Below are positions 55,603-64,000 of a DNA stretch of 64,000 nucleotides, in pieces. Origin of the DNA: Rhizobium sp. GN54 (lineage in GTDB: Bacteria; Pseudomonadota; Alphaproteobacteria; Rhizobiales; Rhizobiaceae); NCBI RefSeq assembly GCF_021026345.1, contig NZ_JAJNCZ010000014.1:1-64000 (forward strand). The letters are read 5' to 3'. Each line of letters begins with the position of its first letter. Positions within the stretch are counted from its first letter, which is position 1. The notes below the pieces were generated by a model that worked only from the letters and a program-made list of their open reading frames with translations, searched no databases and was not told where the DNA came from. The position numbers and the translations under genes are program-made.

Positions 55603-56765
55603 CAGGCAACCTCCATCGCAATGTCATATTCCGCCCGCACCTCGGCGTCGGGTTCCCGCGCAGCACCGCGAGCGAAAGCCTGGAAATCGGCCTTCGCCAT
55701 CAGCCTCGACAGCGCCCACACAGCCATGCCGCGCACGGTCGGCGAGGGGTCGCCGGCAAGCCGAAGACAGGTCGGCACGAGCCCGGCCTCGCCGCTGTTT
55801 CCGGCCGCGATCAGCACGTTGCGCACGAACCGGTCACGGCCGATCCGCTTGACCGGCGAGCCGGAGAAATGCGCACGGAAGGCCGCGTCGTCGAGTGCGA
55901 GCAGCTCCGCGATCGGCGGCTCCCGCAGGTCGTCGCGGGCATGGAACTTCATTTCGGCGGCGGTGGCTGCGAACTTGTTCCAGGGACAGGCGGCAAGGCA
56001 GTCGTCGCAGCCATAGATGCGGTTGCCGATCAGCGGGCGCAGGGCGGGATCGATCGATCCCTTGTGCTCGATCGTCAGATAGGAGATGCAGCGCCGCGCA
56101 TCGATCCTGTAGGGCGCCGGGAAGGCGTCGGTCGGGCAGGCGTCGAGGCAGGCCCGGCAGGTGCCGCAATGGTCGCGCTCCGGCGCGTCCGCGCCGAGCT
56201 CGGCGGTGGTGAACAGGCTGCCGAGGAAGAGCCAGGAGCCGAATTCGCGGCTGACGATATTGGTATGCTTGCCCTGCCAGCCGAGGCCCGCCTGCATCGC
56301 CAGCGGCTTCTCCATCACCGGCGCCGTGTCGACGAAGACCTTCACGTCGGCGCCGGCGCGCGCGGCAAAGCGGGTGGCGATCTCCTTCAGCCGGCCCTTG
56401 ATGACGTCGTGGTAGTCGCGGTTGCGCGCATAGACCGAGATCGCCGCACGGTCGCGCTTGGCAAGCACCGCGCGCGGATCCTCGTCCGGTCCGTAGTTCA
56501 TGCCGAACAGCACGATCGAACGGACGTCGCTCCACAGCACGCGCGGATCGCCGCGGCGCGCCCGCGTCTCTTCCATCCACTCCATGGTGCCGTGGCAGCC
56601 GGCGGCGAGGAACGCCTGCAGCCGCGCGGGTGCCTCGGGGATCGCGTCGGGGTGCGTCACCTGGCAGGCGTCGAACCCCTTGTCGCGCGCCTCCGAAAGC
56701 AGGAACGCCCTGAGCTTCTCCCGCTGCCGTTCGCTTCGCGTCTCGGTGTCGGCGGCGACGGACAT
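55602..56765 (-). CDS. queG: Epoxyqueuosine reductase
   Basis: 387 residues. Last step of queuosine synthesis in tRNA: a cobalamin-dependent reduction. An N-terminal cobalamin-binding domain contains [19 protein letters not shown] (catalytic Asp). Two [4Fe-4S] clusters are ligated by [16 protein letters not shown] and [14 protein letters not shown], and a C-terminal HEAT-like tail follows ([12 protein letters not shown]). The start at 56765 has GGAAG upstream. The glutathione transferase gene ends ten bases before it, giving a gst-queG-SDR operon. Confidence 0.95.
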   Translation of the reverse strand: MSVAADTETRSERQREKLRAFLLSEARDKGFDACQVTHPDAIPEAPARLQAFLAAGCHGTMEWMEETRARRGDPRVLWSDVRSIVLFGMNYGPDEDPRAVLAKRDRAAISVYARNRDYHDVIKGRLKEIATRFAARAGADVKVFVDTAPVMEKPLAMQAGLGWQGKHTNIVSREFGSWLFLGSLFTTAELGADAPERDHCGTCRACLDACPTDAFPAPYRIDARRCISYLTIEHKGSIDPALRPLIGNRIYGCDDCLAACPWNKFAATAAEMKFHARDDLREPPIAELLALDDAAFRAHFSGSPVKRIGRDRFVRNVLIAAGNSGEAGLVPTCLRLAGDPSPTVRGMAVWALSRLMAKADFQAFARGAAREPDAEVRAEYDIAMEVA

Positions 56766-56775
56766 GGCTTCCGCC

Positions 56776-57468
56776 TCAGAAGTCGAGGTCCGCATAGTGC
56801 GAGACCGGGGTGACGCCGCGCACGCGCTCGGCCAGGAGCGGCCGGAACGCGGGACGCGACTTGATGCGCTGGTACCAGTCCTTGGCCTGCGGCGCGTCTT
56901 GCCAGCTGATTTCGCCGAGATAGTCCAGCACCGAGATGGAGGCCGCAGCGGCGAGGTCCGCATAGCTCAGCCGGTCGCCGGCGAGATAGGTGCGCGACCC
57001 GGCAAGCCAGGAGAGATACTTCATGTGCTGGCGGATATTGGCGCGCGAATTGCGCAGGATCTTGCTGTCCGGCGGTCCGCCGCCCTGGTCCGGCGTCATC
57101 TGCAGCTTGAAGATGCGTTCGCGCACCAAAGGCCGGGTGACGTCCTGCTCCATCTTCTGCAAAAACCACTCGACGAGGCGGCGGATCTCCGCGCGCTGGA
57201 ACGGGTCCTCGGCCAGAAGCCGCCGGTCGCGCTTCAGGACGCCATGGGTCTCGTCGACATACTCGGAAATGACGGTCGCCCCGCAAAGCGCCCGCATGCT
57301 GTCGTCGACATAGACGGGCAGGGCGCCGGCCGGGTTCAGCGCCAGGAAGTCGCGCCGGTTCTCCCAGGGCTGCTCCTCGGCAAGGTCGGTCTGGTAGCCG
57401 TACTCGCTCAGGATCAGGCGGACGAAGCGCGAGGCGGAGGACATCGGGTGATGATAGAGGGTCGGCAT
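56776..57468 (-). CDS. Glutathione S-transferase family protein
   Basis: 230 residues: a thioredoxin-like N-terminal domain ([20 protein letters not shown], with Ser in the usual catalytic region) containing the [12 protein letters not shown] cis-Pro loop, and an all-helical C-terminal domain with [17 protein letters not shown] (N-capping motif). The substrate is unknown. The ATG at 57468 is preferred over a TTG six codons upstream. First gene of the gst-queG-SDR unit. Confidence 0.9.
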   Translation of the reverse strand: MPTLYHHPMSSASRFVRLILSEYGYQTDLAEEQPWENRRDFLALNPAGALPVYVDDSMRALCGATVISEYVDETHGVLKRDRRLLAEDPFQRAEIRRLVEWFLQKMEQDVTRPLVRERIFKLQMTPDQGGGPPDSKILRNSRANIRQHMKYLSWLAGSRTYLAGDRLSYADLAAAASISVLDYLGEISWQDAPQAKDWYQRIKSRPAFRPLLAERVRGVTPVSHYADLDF

Positions 57469-57641
57469 TGAGGCGCTTTTCTTCAAGTGATTGTCGGAGG
57501 AAGTGGGATCGGCCGCCGGCCGGAAATGCGGATTGCGCTTTTCACGACTCCTGACACAAAGCTATAGGAAGATGGCAAGGCAAAAACAAGCGAATCGGTT
57601 CGTGATGTTCCCTCCCAACATCACCTCTTCAAGGATTTTCA

Positions 57642-58448
57642 ATGGCCGACCAGTCGATTGTCAGCGCCCTCGTACTCGGAGTGATCGAGGGCCTGACCGA
57701 GTTCATCCCCGTGTCTTCTACGGCGCACATCCTCCTTGCCGGACACTTTCTGGGCTTCAAGTCCCCCGGCAATACCTTCCCCGTCCTGATCCAGCTCGGT
57801 GCCATCCTGGCGATTCTCGCCGTCTATACCGGCAAGCTCATCGCGATTGCCCGCGCGTTGCCGACCAGCGCTGACGCCCGCCGTTTCGTGCTGAGCGTGC
57901 TGCTGGCCTTCCTGCCCGCCGCCGTCATCGGCGTCTTCGCCCACGACTTCATCAAGACCGTGCTGTTCGAAACGCCGCAACTGATCTGCGTCGTCCTGAT
58001 CGTGGGCGGCATCATTCTCTATGTCATCGATCGGCTGCCGCTGAAGCCCCGCTACAAGGACGTCATGGACTATCCGCCGTCGCTCGCCTTCAAGATCGGC
58101 CTGTTCCAGTGCCTGGCGATGATCCCCGGCACCTCGCGCTCGGGCGCCACCATCGCCGGCGCCCTCCTGATGGGCACTGACAAGCGCTCGGCCGCCGAGT
58201 TCTCCTTCTTCCTCGCCATGCCGACGATGCTCGGGGCCTTCACCCTCGATCTCTACAAGAACCGCGATGCGCTCAGCATGGACGATGGCCTCATCATCGG
58301 CGTGGGCTTCATCGCCGCCTTCTTTGCCGCCCTGATCGTCGTGCGCTCGCTGCTGGATTTCGTGTCGCGCCGCGGCTTTGCGCCGTTCGCCATCTGGCGA
58401 ATCGTCGTCGGTATCGCGGGCCTCATCGGTCTCGCGATCTGGGGCTGA
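57642..58448 (+). CDS. uppP: Undecaprenyl-diphosphatase (BacA/UppP)
   Basis: 268 residues, multi-pass inner-membrane enzyme recycling C55-PP to C55-P for peptidoglycan and polysaccharide export. Motifs are [19 protein letters not shown] (Glu-rich active site) and [17 protein letters not shown]. Full length. It confers bacitracin resistance when overproduced. Monocistronic, with a hairpin terminator 30 bases after the stop. Confidence 0.97.
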   Translation: MADQSIVSALVLGVIEGLTEFIPVSSTAHILLAGHFLGFKSPGNTFPVLIQLGAILAILAVYTGKLIAIARALPTSADARRFVLSVLLAFLPAAVIGVFAHDFIKTVLFETPQLICVVLIVGGIILYVIDRLPLKPRYKDVMDYPPSLAFKIGLFQCLAMIPGTSRSGATIAGALLMGTDKRSAAEFSFFLAMPTMLGAFTLDLYKNRDALSMDDGLIIGVGFIAAFFAALIVVRSLLDFVSRRGFAPFAIWRIVVGIAGLIGLAIWG

Positions 58449-58478
58449 AAAGGCTCAGGGAAGACCTCGACGACAAAC

Positions 58479-58510
58479 GGAGGCCGGGCGGAAACGTCCG
58501 GCCTTTCCGT
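58479..58510. terminator. Hairpin terminator between uppP and the small peptide gene
   Basis: GGCCGG (58482-58487) pairs with CCGGCC (58498-58503). The outer ACGGA/TCCGT arms extend the stem with a two-base bulge. It lies between two convergent genes and can serve both; TTTCCGTT follows on the plus strand. Confidence 0.6.
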
Positions 58511-58523
58511 TGGCGGCAAAGGG

Positions 58524-58676
58524 TTAGCGGGCGACCGAGGAGGTGGTGCAGGGATCGACGCCATAGGCCGGCGCGCAGCCATGCTTCCCGGCGGCAACCG
58601 TGCCGGGCGCAATGAACGAGCCCGCCAGGATCACCAGCGCTGCGCAGCCGAAGAAGAGTGCAATTGCCTTGCCCAT
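58524..58676 (-). CDS. Small secreted or membrane peptide
   Basis: 50 residues: MGKAIALFFGCAALVILAGS gives a signal-anchor or signal peptide with a cysteine at residue 11, followed by a short tail KHGCAPAYGVDPCTTSSVAR with two more cysteines that could form a disulfide outside. AGGGA stands ten bases before the ATG, and a candidate promoter lies upstream. No family is recognised. A lipobox is not obvious. Confidence 0.5.
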   Translation of the reverse strand: MGKAIALFFGCAALVILAGSFIAPGTVAAGKHGCAPAYGVDPCTTSSVAR

Positions 58677-58742
58677 GTCTATGAAGTCCCTGAGGAAGAA
58701 GTCTGCGCCGGTCAGCCGGTGCGGCCCTGTCGCGCGAGGCGG

Positions 58743-58771
58743 TGTGTATGCGCCGCCCTGGGAAACATCAA
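58743..58771 (-). promoter_or_regulatory. Candidate sigma-70 promoter of the small peptide gene
   Basis: On the minus strand TTGATG (58771-58766) and TACACA (58748-58743) are separated by exactly 17 bases, about 67 bases upstream of the small peptide ATG. It is pattern-based only. Confidence 0.45.
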
Positions 58772-59021
58772 TAAGCCGACATGCTGAATCCCGCGTAAAT
58801 GGCGCGCTGATTTTTCTCACTGCGGCACAACTGCAACGCTCCGCTTCGGGGGCGTCTGCCGGCGCTCGCTGCCGGCCACGTAGTGGGTGGCGGAGCGGAG
58901 CGAACACATGCCCGCGAAGCCGCCATCATCGGTGAACAGACGGCCCCGGTCGTGTCTGGTCCGGCATTGAAAGCCGCCCGGCGCCGGTGCGTCGGGCGAT
59001 GAGGGGAGGGAGCCTGTCCGC
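58772..59021. other. Gene-free gap with long-range inverted repeat
   Basis: Between the small peptide promoter and the NDUFA9-like gene there is no credible coding frame. Arms CGCTCCGC (58837-58844) and GCGGAGCG (58890-58897) are complementary over 45 intervening bases that include two GCCGGC palindromes and CCACGTAGTGG (58877-58887). The block could fold as a branched RNA or be a degenerate repeat. No terminator T-tract or repeated copy is seen. Confidence 0.4.
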
Positions 59022-59996
59022 TCAGGCCGTGCCGCGGGTGAACTGGCCCTGCGGGCGGTAGCGCACGAGATAGGACGGCAGGATCGCTTCGGCGAGCGCC
59101 GGCGTAATCCCGAGCGCCTGGATCGTGCGGCCGTCCTTCTTGGCCTCGTCGGAGACGATGTTGTCCGAGCGCAGCAGCTTGACCTGGTCCGGCGTCAGCG
59201 GCGGATCGACGAAGGGGACGAGCGAGGCCAGCGAGCCGATCAGGGAGGCGATGCCGAAGGGCAGGGACACCAGCGCCCGCTTGCGGTCGATCACATCCAG
59301 CATCAGCTCGAGACACTGGCGGAAGGACAGGATTTCCGGGCCGCCGAGTTCGTAGGTCGCGCCCCCCACGGCCTGGCCGTCGACGGCGCGGGCCACGGCT
59401 TCGGCCACGTCGGTCACGTAGACCGGCTGGAACTTGGTGTGGCCGCCGCCGACCAGCGGCAGGGCTGGCGCAAAGCGCGATATGTTGGCGAACTTGTTGA
59501 AGAAGCCGTCTTCCGGCCCGAAGATGATCGAGGGACGCAGGATCACCGCCTCGGGCAGGACCTGCCGGATGCCGGCCTCGCCGCGGCCCTTGGAGCGGGC
59601 ATAGTCGGAAGCCGAGTTCACGTCGGCGCCAATCGCCGAGATATGCGTCAGCGTGGCGCCGCGGGCGCGCGCCGCCTCTGCCACGGCGCGGGCGCCGAAG
59701 TCCTGCACCGCGTCGAAGCGGTTGCGGCCCTTCTCGAACAGGATGCCGACGCAATTGACCACATGGTCGGCGTCATGGACGGCGCGCTCGATGCTGTTGC
59801 GGTAGCGCAGGTTTGCCTGCACGAAGGAGATCTGGCCCAGCCCGCCGATCGGCTGCAGGAAACCCGCCAGGTCCGGCCGCCGCACGGCGACCCGGATGCG
59901 GTATCCGCGCTTCGCCAGTGCCCTTACCACATGTCGGCCGACAAAACCGGAGCCGCCGAACACGGTGACCTGTGGCGGAAGGTTGGAGAGGGTCAT
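59022..59996 (-). CDS. NDUFA9-like NAD(P)-binding protein
   Basis: 324 residues, atypical SDR of the complex I NDUFA9-like group. It starts QVTVFGGSGFVGRHVVRALA (GxxGxxG), with VNCVGILFEKGRNRFD, ARSKGRGEAGIRQVLPEAVI and LRPSIIFGPEDGFFNKFANI. Bacterial members are often found beside other metabolic genes and are presumed to bind NADPH or act in quinone/ubiquinone-related metabolism; the role is untested. Monocistronic, 120 bases after the DUF1330 gene. Confidence 0.9.
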   Translation of the reverse strand: MTLSNLPPQVTVFGGSGFVGRHVVRALAKRGYRIRVAVRRPDLAGFLQPIGGLGQISFVQANLRYRNSIERAVHDADHVVNCVGILFEKGRNRFDAVQDFGARAVAEAARARGATLTHISAIGADVNSASDYARSKGRGEAGIRQVLPEAVILRPSIIFGPEDGFFNKFANISRFAPALPLVGGGHTKFQPVYVTDVAEAVARAVDGQAVGGATYELGGPEILSFRQCLELMLDVIDRKRALVSLPFGIASLIGSLASLVPFVDPPLTPDQVKLLRSDNIVSDEAKKDGRTIQALGITPALAEAILPSYLVRYRPQGQFTRGTA

Positions 59997-60116
59997 GCGG
60001 GATGCTCCTGGAAAAGGCGAAGGTGGGTGAGGCCTACATAGCCCAAAGATCCGGGCAGGTGAAGGCTTCTCCTGCGCGCAACTCGTCGCATCGGCGAAGG
60101 CCTCAGGGCAGCCCCG

Positions 60117-60404
60117 TCAGACGCCCTCGACCACGACCATCTCGGCATCCGCGACTTCCTGCCGGATGGCGGCGGCGATCTGGTATTCCGGCGAATTGTA
60201 GCAGTCGATCGCCGCCTGCAGCGACGGGAACTCGATGACGACGTTGCGGGCGCGGACCGGGCCTTCCAGCTTCTGGAACGCACCGCCGCGCGCCAGGAAG
60301 GTCGCGCCGTATTTCTCGAAGGCCGGCTTCGCCGCCGTGACGTAATCCTTATAGCGCTCGGCATCGCGAACATCGACGCGAGCGATCCAGTATCCCTTGG
60401 CCAT
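60117..60404 (-). CDS. DUF1330 protein
   Basis: 95 residues of DUF1330, a dimeric alpha-beta barrel related to monooxygenase-like ABM proteins: KGYWIARVDVRDAERYKDYV at the start and RNVVIEFPSLQAAIDCYNSP in the middle. Function unknown. It lies 23 bases after pyrF on the same strand and is likely co-transcribed. Confidence 0.9.
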   Translation of the reverse strand: MAKGYWIARVDVRDAERYKDYVTAAKPAFEKYGATFLARGGAFQKLEGPVRARNVVIEFPSLQAAIDCYNSPEYQIAAAIRQEVADAEMVVVEGV

Positions 60405-60427
60405 GCTATCCTCCTCGGTCTGTCTGT

Positions 60428-61126
60428 CTATGCTGTCAGCGCGCCCGCCATCTCGGCGAGGATCGCCTCTGCGGCAGCCCGCGGATCGTCCGCCTTGACG
60501 ATCGGCCGCGCCACGACGAGATGGCTCGATCCCGCCTTCAGCGCCTGCGCCGGTGTCATCACCCGCTTCTGGTCGCCCTTGTCGGCGCCGGCCGGCCGGA
60601 TGCCGGGCGTCACGATCGCCATGTCCGCTCCGACGATGCCGCGCACCGCGGCTGCCTCCTCGGCCGAGCAGACGATGCCGCCCATGCCGGCGGCGCGCGC
60701 CTGTTCGGCCCGGCGCAGCACCAGCCCGTGCGGATCGGTCTGGTAACCGGCCTCGATCAGGTCCTCCGTGTCCATGGAGGTCAGCACGGTGACCCCGAGC
60801 AGGCAGAGGCCGGAGCCCCTGGCCGCTTCCACCGCCGCCCGCATCGCCTTCGGATAGGCGTGCAGCGTCAGCATCGACATCCCCATCCTGGCGATGTTCT
60901 CGACGCCCTTCGCCACCGTGTTGTCGATGTCGAGCAGTTTCATGTCGAGGAAGACCTTCTTGCCCTCCTGCGCGAGGTCACGGGCGAACTCCAGTCCGCC
61001 GGCAAAGACCAGTTGGTATCCGATCTTGTAGAAGAGCACGCTGTCGCCGAGCGCGCGAACTTTCTCCTCGGCCTCGGTCACCGTCGGCACGTCCAGTCCG
61101 ACGATCAGACGTTCGCGTGCTTCCAT
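60428..61126 (-). CDS. pyrF: Orotidine 5'-phosphate decarboxylase
   Basis: 232 residues. It converts OMP to UMP, the last step of pyrimidine synthesis. The start is [20 protein letters not shown]; the catalytic Lys/Asp cluster is in [19 protein letters not shown], and [19 protein letters not shown] is the phosphate-binding loop. The ATG at 61126 comes two bases after the stop of the histidine phosphatase-like gene, with AGGGG upstream. Confidence 0.96.
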   Translation of the reverse strand: MEARERLIVGLDVPTVTEAEEKVRALGDSVLFYKIGYQLVFAGGLEFARDLAQEGKKVFLDMKLLDIDNTVAKGVENIARMGMSMLTLHAYPKAMRAAVEAARGSGLCLLGVTVLTSMDTEDLIEAGYQTDPHGLVLRRAEQARAAGMGGIVCSAEEAAAVRGIVGADMAIVTPGIRPAGADKGDQKRVMTPAQALKAGSSHLVVARPIVKADDPRAAAEAILAEMAGALTA

Positions 61127-61128
61127 GC

Positions 61129-61713
61129 TCAGATCCCCTGCCACGTTTCCATGGTCGTCCAGTCGCATGTGACGGTGCGATCTTCAAGCCGGAAAGCGAA
61201 AAGATTGCCACCGCTTCCGGGCTGGTCGTGGCTGCGCGAGATCGCCACCCCCTTCAGGTGGCATTTGAGCAGCGTTCCGACCCCGCCATGGCCGACGAAG
61301 GCGATGGGTTGCGTCGGGTCTTGCCCTTTCAGAATGGCCTCGACCGCAGTGACGATCCGTGCCTGGGCGTCGACCGCCCGCTCCCAGCCGCGAAAGCTCT
61401 CCGTCGGATGGGCGAAGAACCAGTCGGCCGCCTCCTGGAAACGGTCGGGTGGCAGGAAGCCCGTGGCGCTGCGATCGTTCTCGCCCATGCCGTCTAAGAT
61501 CTCGACCTCGACACCGGCGGCGCGCGCCAGGATTTCCGCGGTCTCGACCGCCTTCACCTCGTCGCTGGAGACGATGCGCCGCAGCGCGCAGGCCCAGGCC
61601 GATTGCGCCGCCTGCTCCGCACGCTCGCGCCCGATGTCGGAAAGTCCCCATTGCGGAACCGGCACGTCCGGATCGATCCGGACCTGCGGGTGGGTGACAT
61701 AGAGGGCGAACAT
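61129..61713 (-). CDS. Histidine phosphatase-fold protein with altered active site
   Basis: 194 residues of the phosphoglycerate mutase-like superfamily. The catalytic N-terminal RHG is replaced by THP ([12 protein letters not shown]), keeping only the histidine. The rest is typical: [34 protein letters not shown] and the second His in [19 protein letters not shown]. Loss of the Arg that stabilises the phosphohistidine suggests weak or different activity, though rhizobial homologues share this start. It is coupled to pyrF. Confidence 0.85.
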   Translation of the reverse strand: MFALYVTHPQVRIDPDVPVPQWGLSDIGRERAEQAAQSAWACALRRIVSSDEVKAVETAEILARAAGVEVEILDGMGENDRSATGFLPPDRFQEAADWFFAHPTESFRGWERAVDAQARIVTAVEAILKGQDPTQPIAFVGHGGVGTLLKCHLKGVAISRSHDQPGSGGNLFAFRLEDRTVTCDWTTMETWQGI

Positions 61714-61723
61714 CGCGGCAGCC

Positions 61724-62326
61724 CTAATGGGTCTTGCGGTAGGTCCAGAGCTGCGCCGGCGGAATGTTGCGCACGACGAAATCGAGATGGCTGATCTGGT
61801 ACCGGTCGGGCATCGCGGTCACCGGCGACACCGGTCCGTAGGAGATCTGCACGACCGGACGACCGGCCGGGATGCGCCGCAGGAGGTCCTCGATCAGGGC
61901 CACGCGGCGATGCATCGGGAAATTCAGCAGCGGAACCGCCGAGATGACGCTGTCGAACTGGACGTCCTTCAGCGGCCCGAGCGTGTTGTCGAGATCGAAG
62001 GCGTCGCCATTGATGAAGTGCACGCCCTCGAAGCGTTCGACGAGGTGGTTGTAGAAATCGGTGGAGTATTCGACCGAGACGATCTTGTCCGGCGCCATGC
62101 CCGCCTCGAGGATCGCCTTGGTGATGGCGCCCGTGCCGGGGCCGAGCTCGAGGACGGGGCGGTGTGACTGCGGATCGATGACGCTTGCCATCCGGCGCGC
62201 CGTCACCGATGAGGTCGGAATGATCGAGCCGACTGCGCGTGTGTTGCTGATCCATCCCTTGAAGAAGCGGATCTCCTCGTCAAATTTCCTGCCGAGCCGT
62301 TCCTTCACCTTCACACGCAAACCCAT
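61724..62326 (-). CDS. pmtA: Phospholipid N-methyltransferase
   Basis: 200 residues, the short PmtA of rhizobia/agrobacteria that methylates phosphatidylethanolamine three times to phosphatidylcholine using S-adenosylmethionine. Motifs are FFKGWISNTRAVGSIIPTSS (lipid-binding N-terminus) and VLELGPGTGAITKAILEAGM (SAM motif I). It is adjacent to dnaN, the conserved rhizobial neighbourhood. The start matches the family MGLRVKVKERLGRKF. Confidence 0.93.
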   Translation of the reverse strand: MGLRVKVKERLGRKFDEEIRFFKGWISNTRAVGSIIPTSSVTARRMASVIDPQSHRPVLELGPGTGAITKAILEAGMAPDKIVSVEYSTDFYNHLVERFEGVHFINGDAFDLDNTLGPLKDVQFDSVISAVPLLNFPMHRRVALIEDLLRRIPAGRPVVQISYGPVSPVTAMPDRYQISHLDFVVRNIPPAQLWTYRKTH

Positions 62327-62477
62327 GTCGTCCCCCGGTGTGGCCGTCAGGAAAGCCGCTCCGGCGCCCGTGCGGACCGGATCCCTGAACCGTGTCTATT
62401 CCATGGCACACTATGTGTAGTCGTTTGCGTCAAAAACAAGTCTGTTCACGCCAGATCAACAGCTTGTCGGCAGAATG

Positions 62478-62505
62478 CAAAACGGCGGGCCATCCGACCC
62501 GCCGT
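62478..62505 (-). terminator. Rho-independent terminator of dnaN
   Basis: An 8-bp stem ACGGCGGG/CCCGCCGT (62482-62489 with 62498-62505) is followed on the minus strand by TTTTGC. It lies 37 bases past the dnaN stop and separates dnaN from pmtA. Confidence 0.7.
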
Positions 62506-62541
62506 CACCAGACCAAGCCTGATCTAGACTCCGGACAGACT

Positions 62542-63660
62542 CTAAACCCGCATCGGCATCAGCACGTAGAGCGCGTCGTCGCCTGCAAGGTCGCGCACCA
62601 GCGTTGGCGAACCGGGGTCGGCCAGCATGAACACCGCCTCCTCGCCGGAAAGCTGGGCGGTGATGTCGAGAAGATATTTCGCGTTGAAGCCGATCTCCAG
62701 CGGGTCGCTTTCGTAGCCGACCGGCAGCTCTTCCGTGGCGCTGCCGGAATCGGGATTGTTGACCGTCAGCGTCATCTGGCCCTCGGAGAGCGCCAGTTTC
62801 ACCGCGCGGCCGCGTTCGGAGGAGATGGTGGAGACGCGGTCGACGGCCTGGGCGAACGACTGGCAACCGATCTTCAGTTCCTTGTCGTTGCCGGCGGGGA
62901 TGACGCGCTGGTAGTCGGGGAAGGTGCCGTCGATCAGCTTCGAGGTCAGCACCACCGAGCCGATGGTGAAGCGGATCTTCGCGTCCGACACTTCCACGGC
63001 GACGACGAGGTCCGGATTGTCGACCAGTTTCTGCAACTCGCCCACGGTCTTGCGCGGGATGATGATGCCGGGCATGCCCTCCGAACCGGACGGCGCCTCG
63101 ACGTCGGCGCGTGCCAGGCGGTGGCCGTCGGTCGCCACCGCGCGCAGCTTCAATTTGCCGTCGCTCTCGATCGTGTGCACGAAAATGCCGTTCAGGTAGT
63201 AGCGCGTCTCTTCCGTGGAGATGGCGAACTGCGTGCGGTCGATCAGCATCTTCAGGTCGGTCGCCTTCAGCTTGAAGGTATGGCTGAAGCTGCCGGCGGT
63301 GAGATCGGGGAAGTCGGACTGCGGCAGGCACTGCAGCGAGAATTTCGAGCGCCCGGAGGCAACCGTCATGGAGCCGCCATCCGGCGTGTTGGCCAGAAGC
63401 ACTTCGGATCCGTCCGGCAGCTTGCGCACGATGTCGTAGAGCAGGTGGGCGGGAACCGTCGTCGCGCCGGCCTGCTCCACCTGGGCCGGCGTCGCCTCGG
63501 TGATCTCGAGGTCCAGGTCGGTCGCCTTCATCTCGAGGCTGCCCGCATCGGCGCGCAGGAGCACGTTCGAAAGGATCGGGATCGTGTTGCGCCGTTCGAC
63601 CACGCGATGGACATGGTTCAGCGACTTCAGGAGGTTGGACCGTTCGATGGTGATGCGCAT
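62542..63660 (-). CDS. dnaN: DNA polymerase III beta subunit (sliding clamp)
   Basis: 372 residues in three similar domains forming the dimeric ring that holds Pol III on DNA. It starts MRITIERSNLLKSLNHVHRV, with PILSNVLLRADAGSLEMKAT, and NGIFVHTIESDGKLKLRAVA leading into TDGHRLARADVEA. It ends GDDALYVLMPMRV, the usual PMR(V/L) terminus of the peptide-binding pocket. Not accompanied by dnaA. An in-frame extension upstream of the ATG at 63660 has no family counterpart. Confidence 0.97.
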   Translation of the reverse strand: MRITIERSNLLKSLNHVHRVVERRNTIPILSNVLLRADAGSLEMKATDLDLEITEATPAQVEQAGATTVPAHLLYDIVRKLPDGSEVLLANTPDGGSMTVASGRSKFSLQCLPQSDFPDLTAGSFSHTFKLKATDLKMLIDRTQFAISTEETRYYLNGIFVHTIESDGKLKLRAVATDGHRLARADVEAPSGSEGMPGIIIPRKTVGELQKLVDNPDLVVAVEVSDAKIRFTIGSVVLTSKLIDGTFPDYQRVIPAGNDKELKIGCQSFAQAVDRVSTISSERGRAVKLALSEGQMTLTVNNPDSGSATEELPVGYESDPLEIGFNAKYLLDITAQLSGEEAVFMLADPGSPTLVRDLAGDDALYVLMPMRV

Positions 63661-63917
63661 TGGAGTACCGCTTTCGACCGCTCTGCCCGCCGGCTGCGCC
63701 GGCGCGGCGTCTTCTTGTTTGCCGGCTGGCGCCGGAAGGATGTGGACGGGCAAATTGGCAGATTTAGCCTCCGGAATGCAAGAGGCTTGGCGCGCGCGGC
63801 AGGGGATAGCGCACCCGGTCGGCGCGTCCGCGCCCTTGCGGCCCGTCCTGACCTCTATCATAAGGAGACGGAGGCCGCCCCGACATCCGGAGGCGCCAGC
63901 AGGAACGTAGTCCCGCA

Positions 63918-64000
63918 ATGCACGAACAGCCGCAAAGGGAGGCAGCACCGGCTGCCCGCCACTACCGCGTCCACGGCGCGCTCGTCGCCGCGCGCCCGCT
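63918..64000 (+). CDS. Start of an unidentified gene, cut by the window edge
   Basis: An ATG at 63918 opens a frame that stays open to the end: MHEQPQREAAPAARHYRVHG, continuing ALVAARP. GGAGGC occurs near 63890, somewhat far upstream. Only 27 residues are visible, too few for a family call. It is divergent from dnaN across a 257-base gap in which I see no other feature. Confidence 0.4.
   Translation, partial: MHEQPQREAAPAARHYRVHGALVAARP

Overview
The window is a stretch of high-GC alphaproteobacterial chromosome, most likely from the Rhizobiaceae (Sinorhizobium/Ensifer, Shinella, Rhizobium or a close relative). The evidence is the rpmH-rnpA-yidC-engB-argB order, a short cytosolic PmtA-type phospholipid N-methyltransferase next to dnaN, a protocatechuate (pca) locus split into PcaR- and PcaQ-controlled arms with an ATAACC-N4-GGTTAT PcaQ-type operator, and a chemoreceptor ending in a WEEF-type pentapeptide. 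Genes are tightly packed on both strands with many 1-4 base stop/start overlaps.

Layout. 1-518: AT-richer, gene-free DNA with hairpins, just outside the 3' end of a tRNA-Arg(ACG); it looks like the end of an integrated element. 849-4605: orphan sensor kinase and chemoreceptor. 4877-9145: rpmH, rnpA, yidC, a DMT exporter and engB. 9358-12321: a DUF1269 protein, an ECF sigma/anti-sigma pair and argB. 12373-19393: an ICL/PEPM-family enzyme, a second DMT transporter, a pyrimidine 5'-nucleotidase, a LOG-family hydrolase, then dapD, DUF805, dapE and a membrane protein (lysine/meso-DAP branch). 19413-22464: truA, fmt and def, with a FitAB-like toxin-antitoxin pair and its palindromic operator wedged between fmt and def. 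22594-24783: rmuC and a ribokinase.

24845-33965 encodes the whole lower protocatechuate branch of the beta-ketoadipate pathway. pcaIJF are divergent from pcaR, and pcaDCHGB are divergent from pcaQ. Ring cleavage (PcaHG), cycloisomerisation (PcaB), decarboxylation (PcaC), lactone hydrolysis (PcaD), CoA transfer (PcaIJ) and thiolysis (PcaF) yield succinyl-CoA and acetyl-CoA. A molybdopterin oxidoreductase gene sits between the two regulators. Next come an orphan RTX protein, an ArsC-like protein, an aromatic/aspartate aminotransferase, a decayed IS110-family transposase, and a nuclease-fold/phospholipase-D pair.

40132-47256 holds assorted enzymes (AstE/aspartoacylase family, MGMT, isochorismatase plus LysR, guaA, an MTA/SAH nucleosidase-like protein, thioesterase, GNAT). 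47261-52389 is a four-gene periplasmic operon: imelysin, di-heme DUF1111 oxidoreductase, second imelysin, DUF1513 propeller. A near-consensus Irr-type iron control element lies upstream, and this is the best candidate for an incompletely understood system. 52614-63660 holds an RsmB-family methyltransferase, an RlpA-like protein, an SDR protein, queG, a glutathione transferase, uppP, a small secreted peptide, an NDUFA9-like protein, DUF1330, pyrF, a degenerate histidine phosphatase, pmtA and dnaN. A partial gene runs off the right edge.
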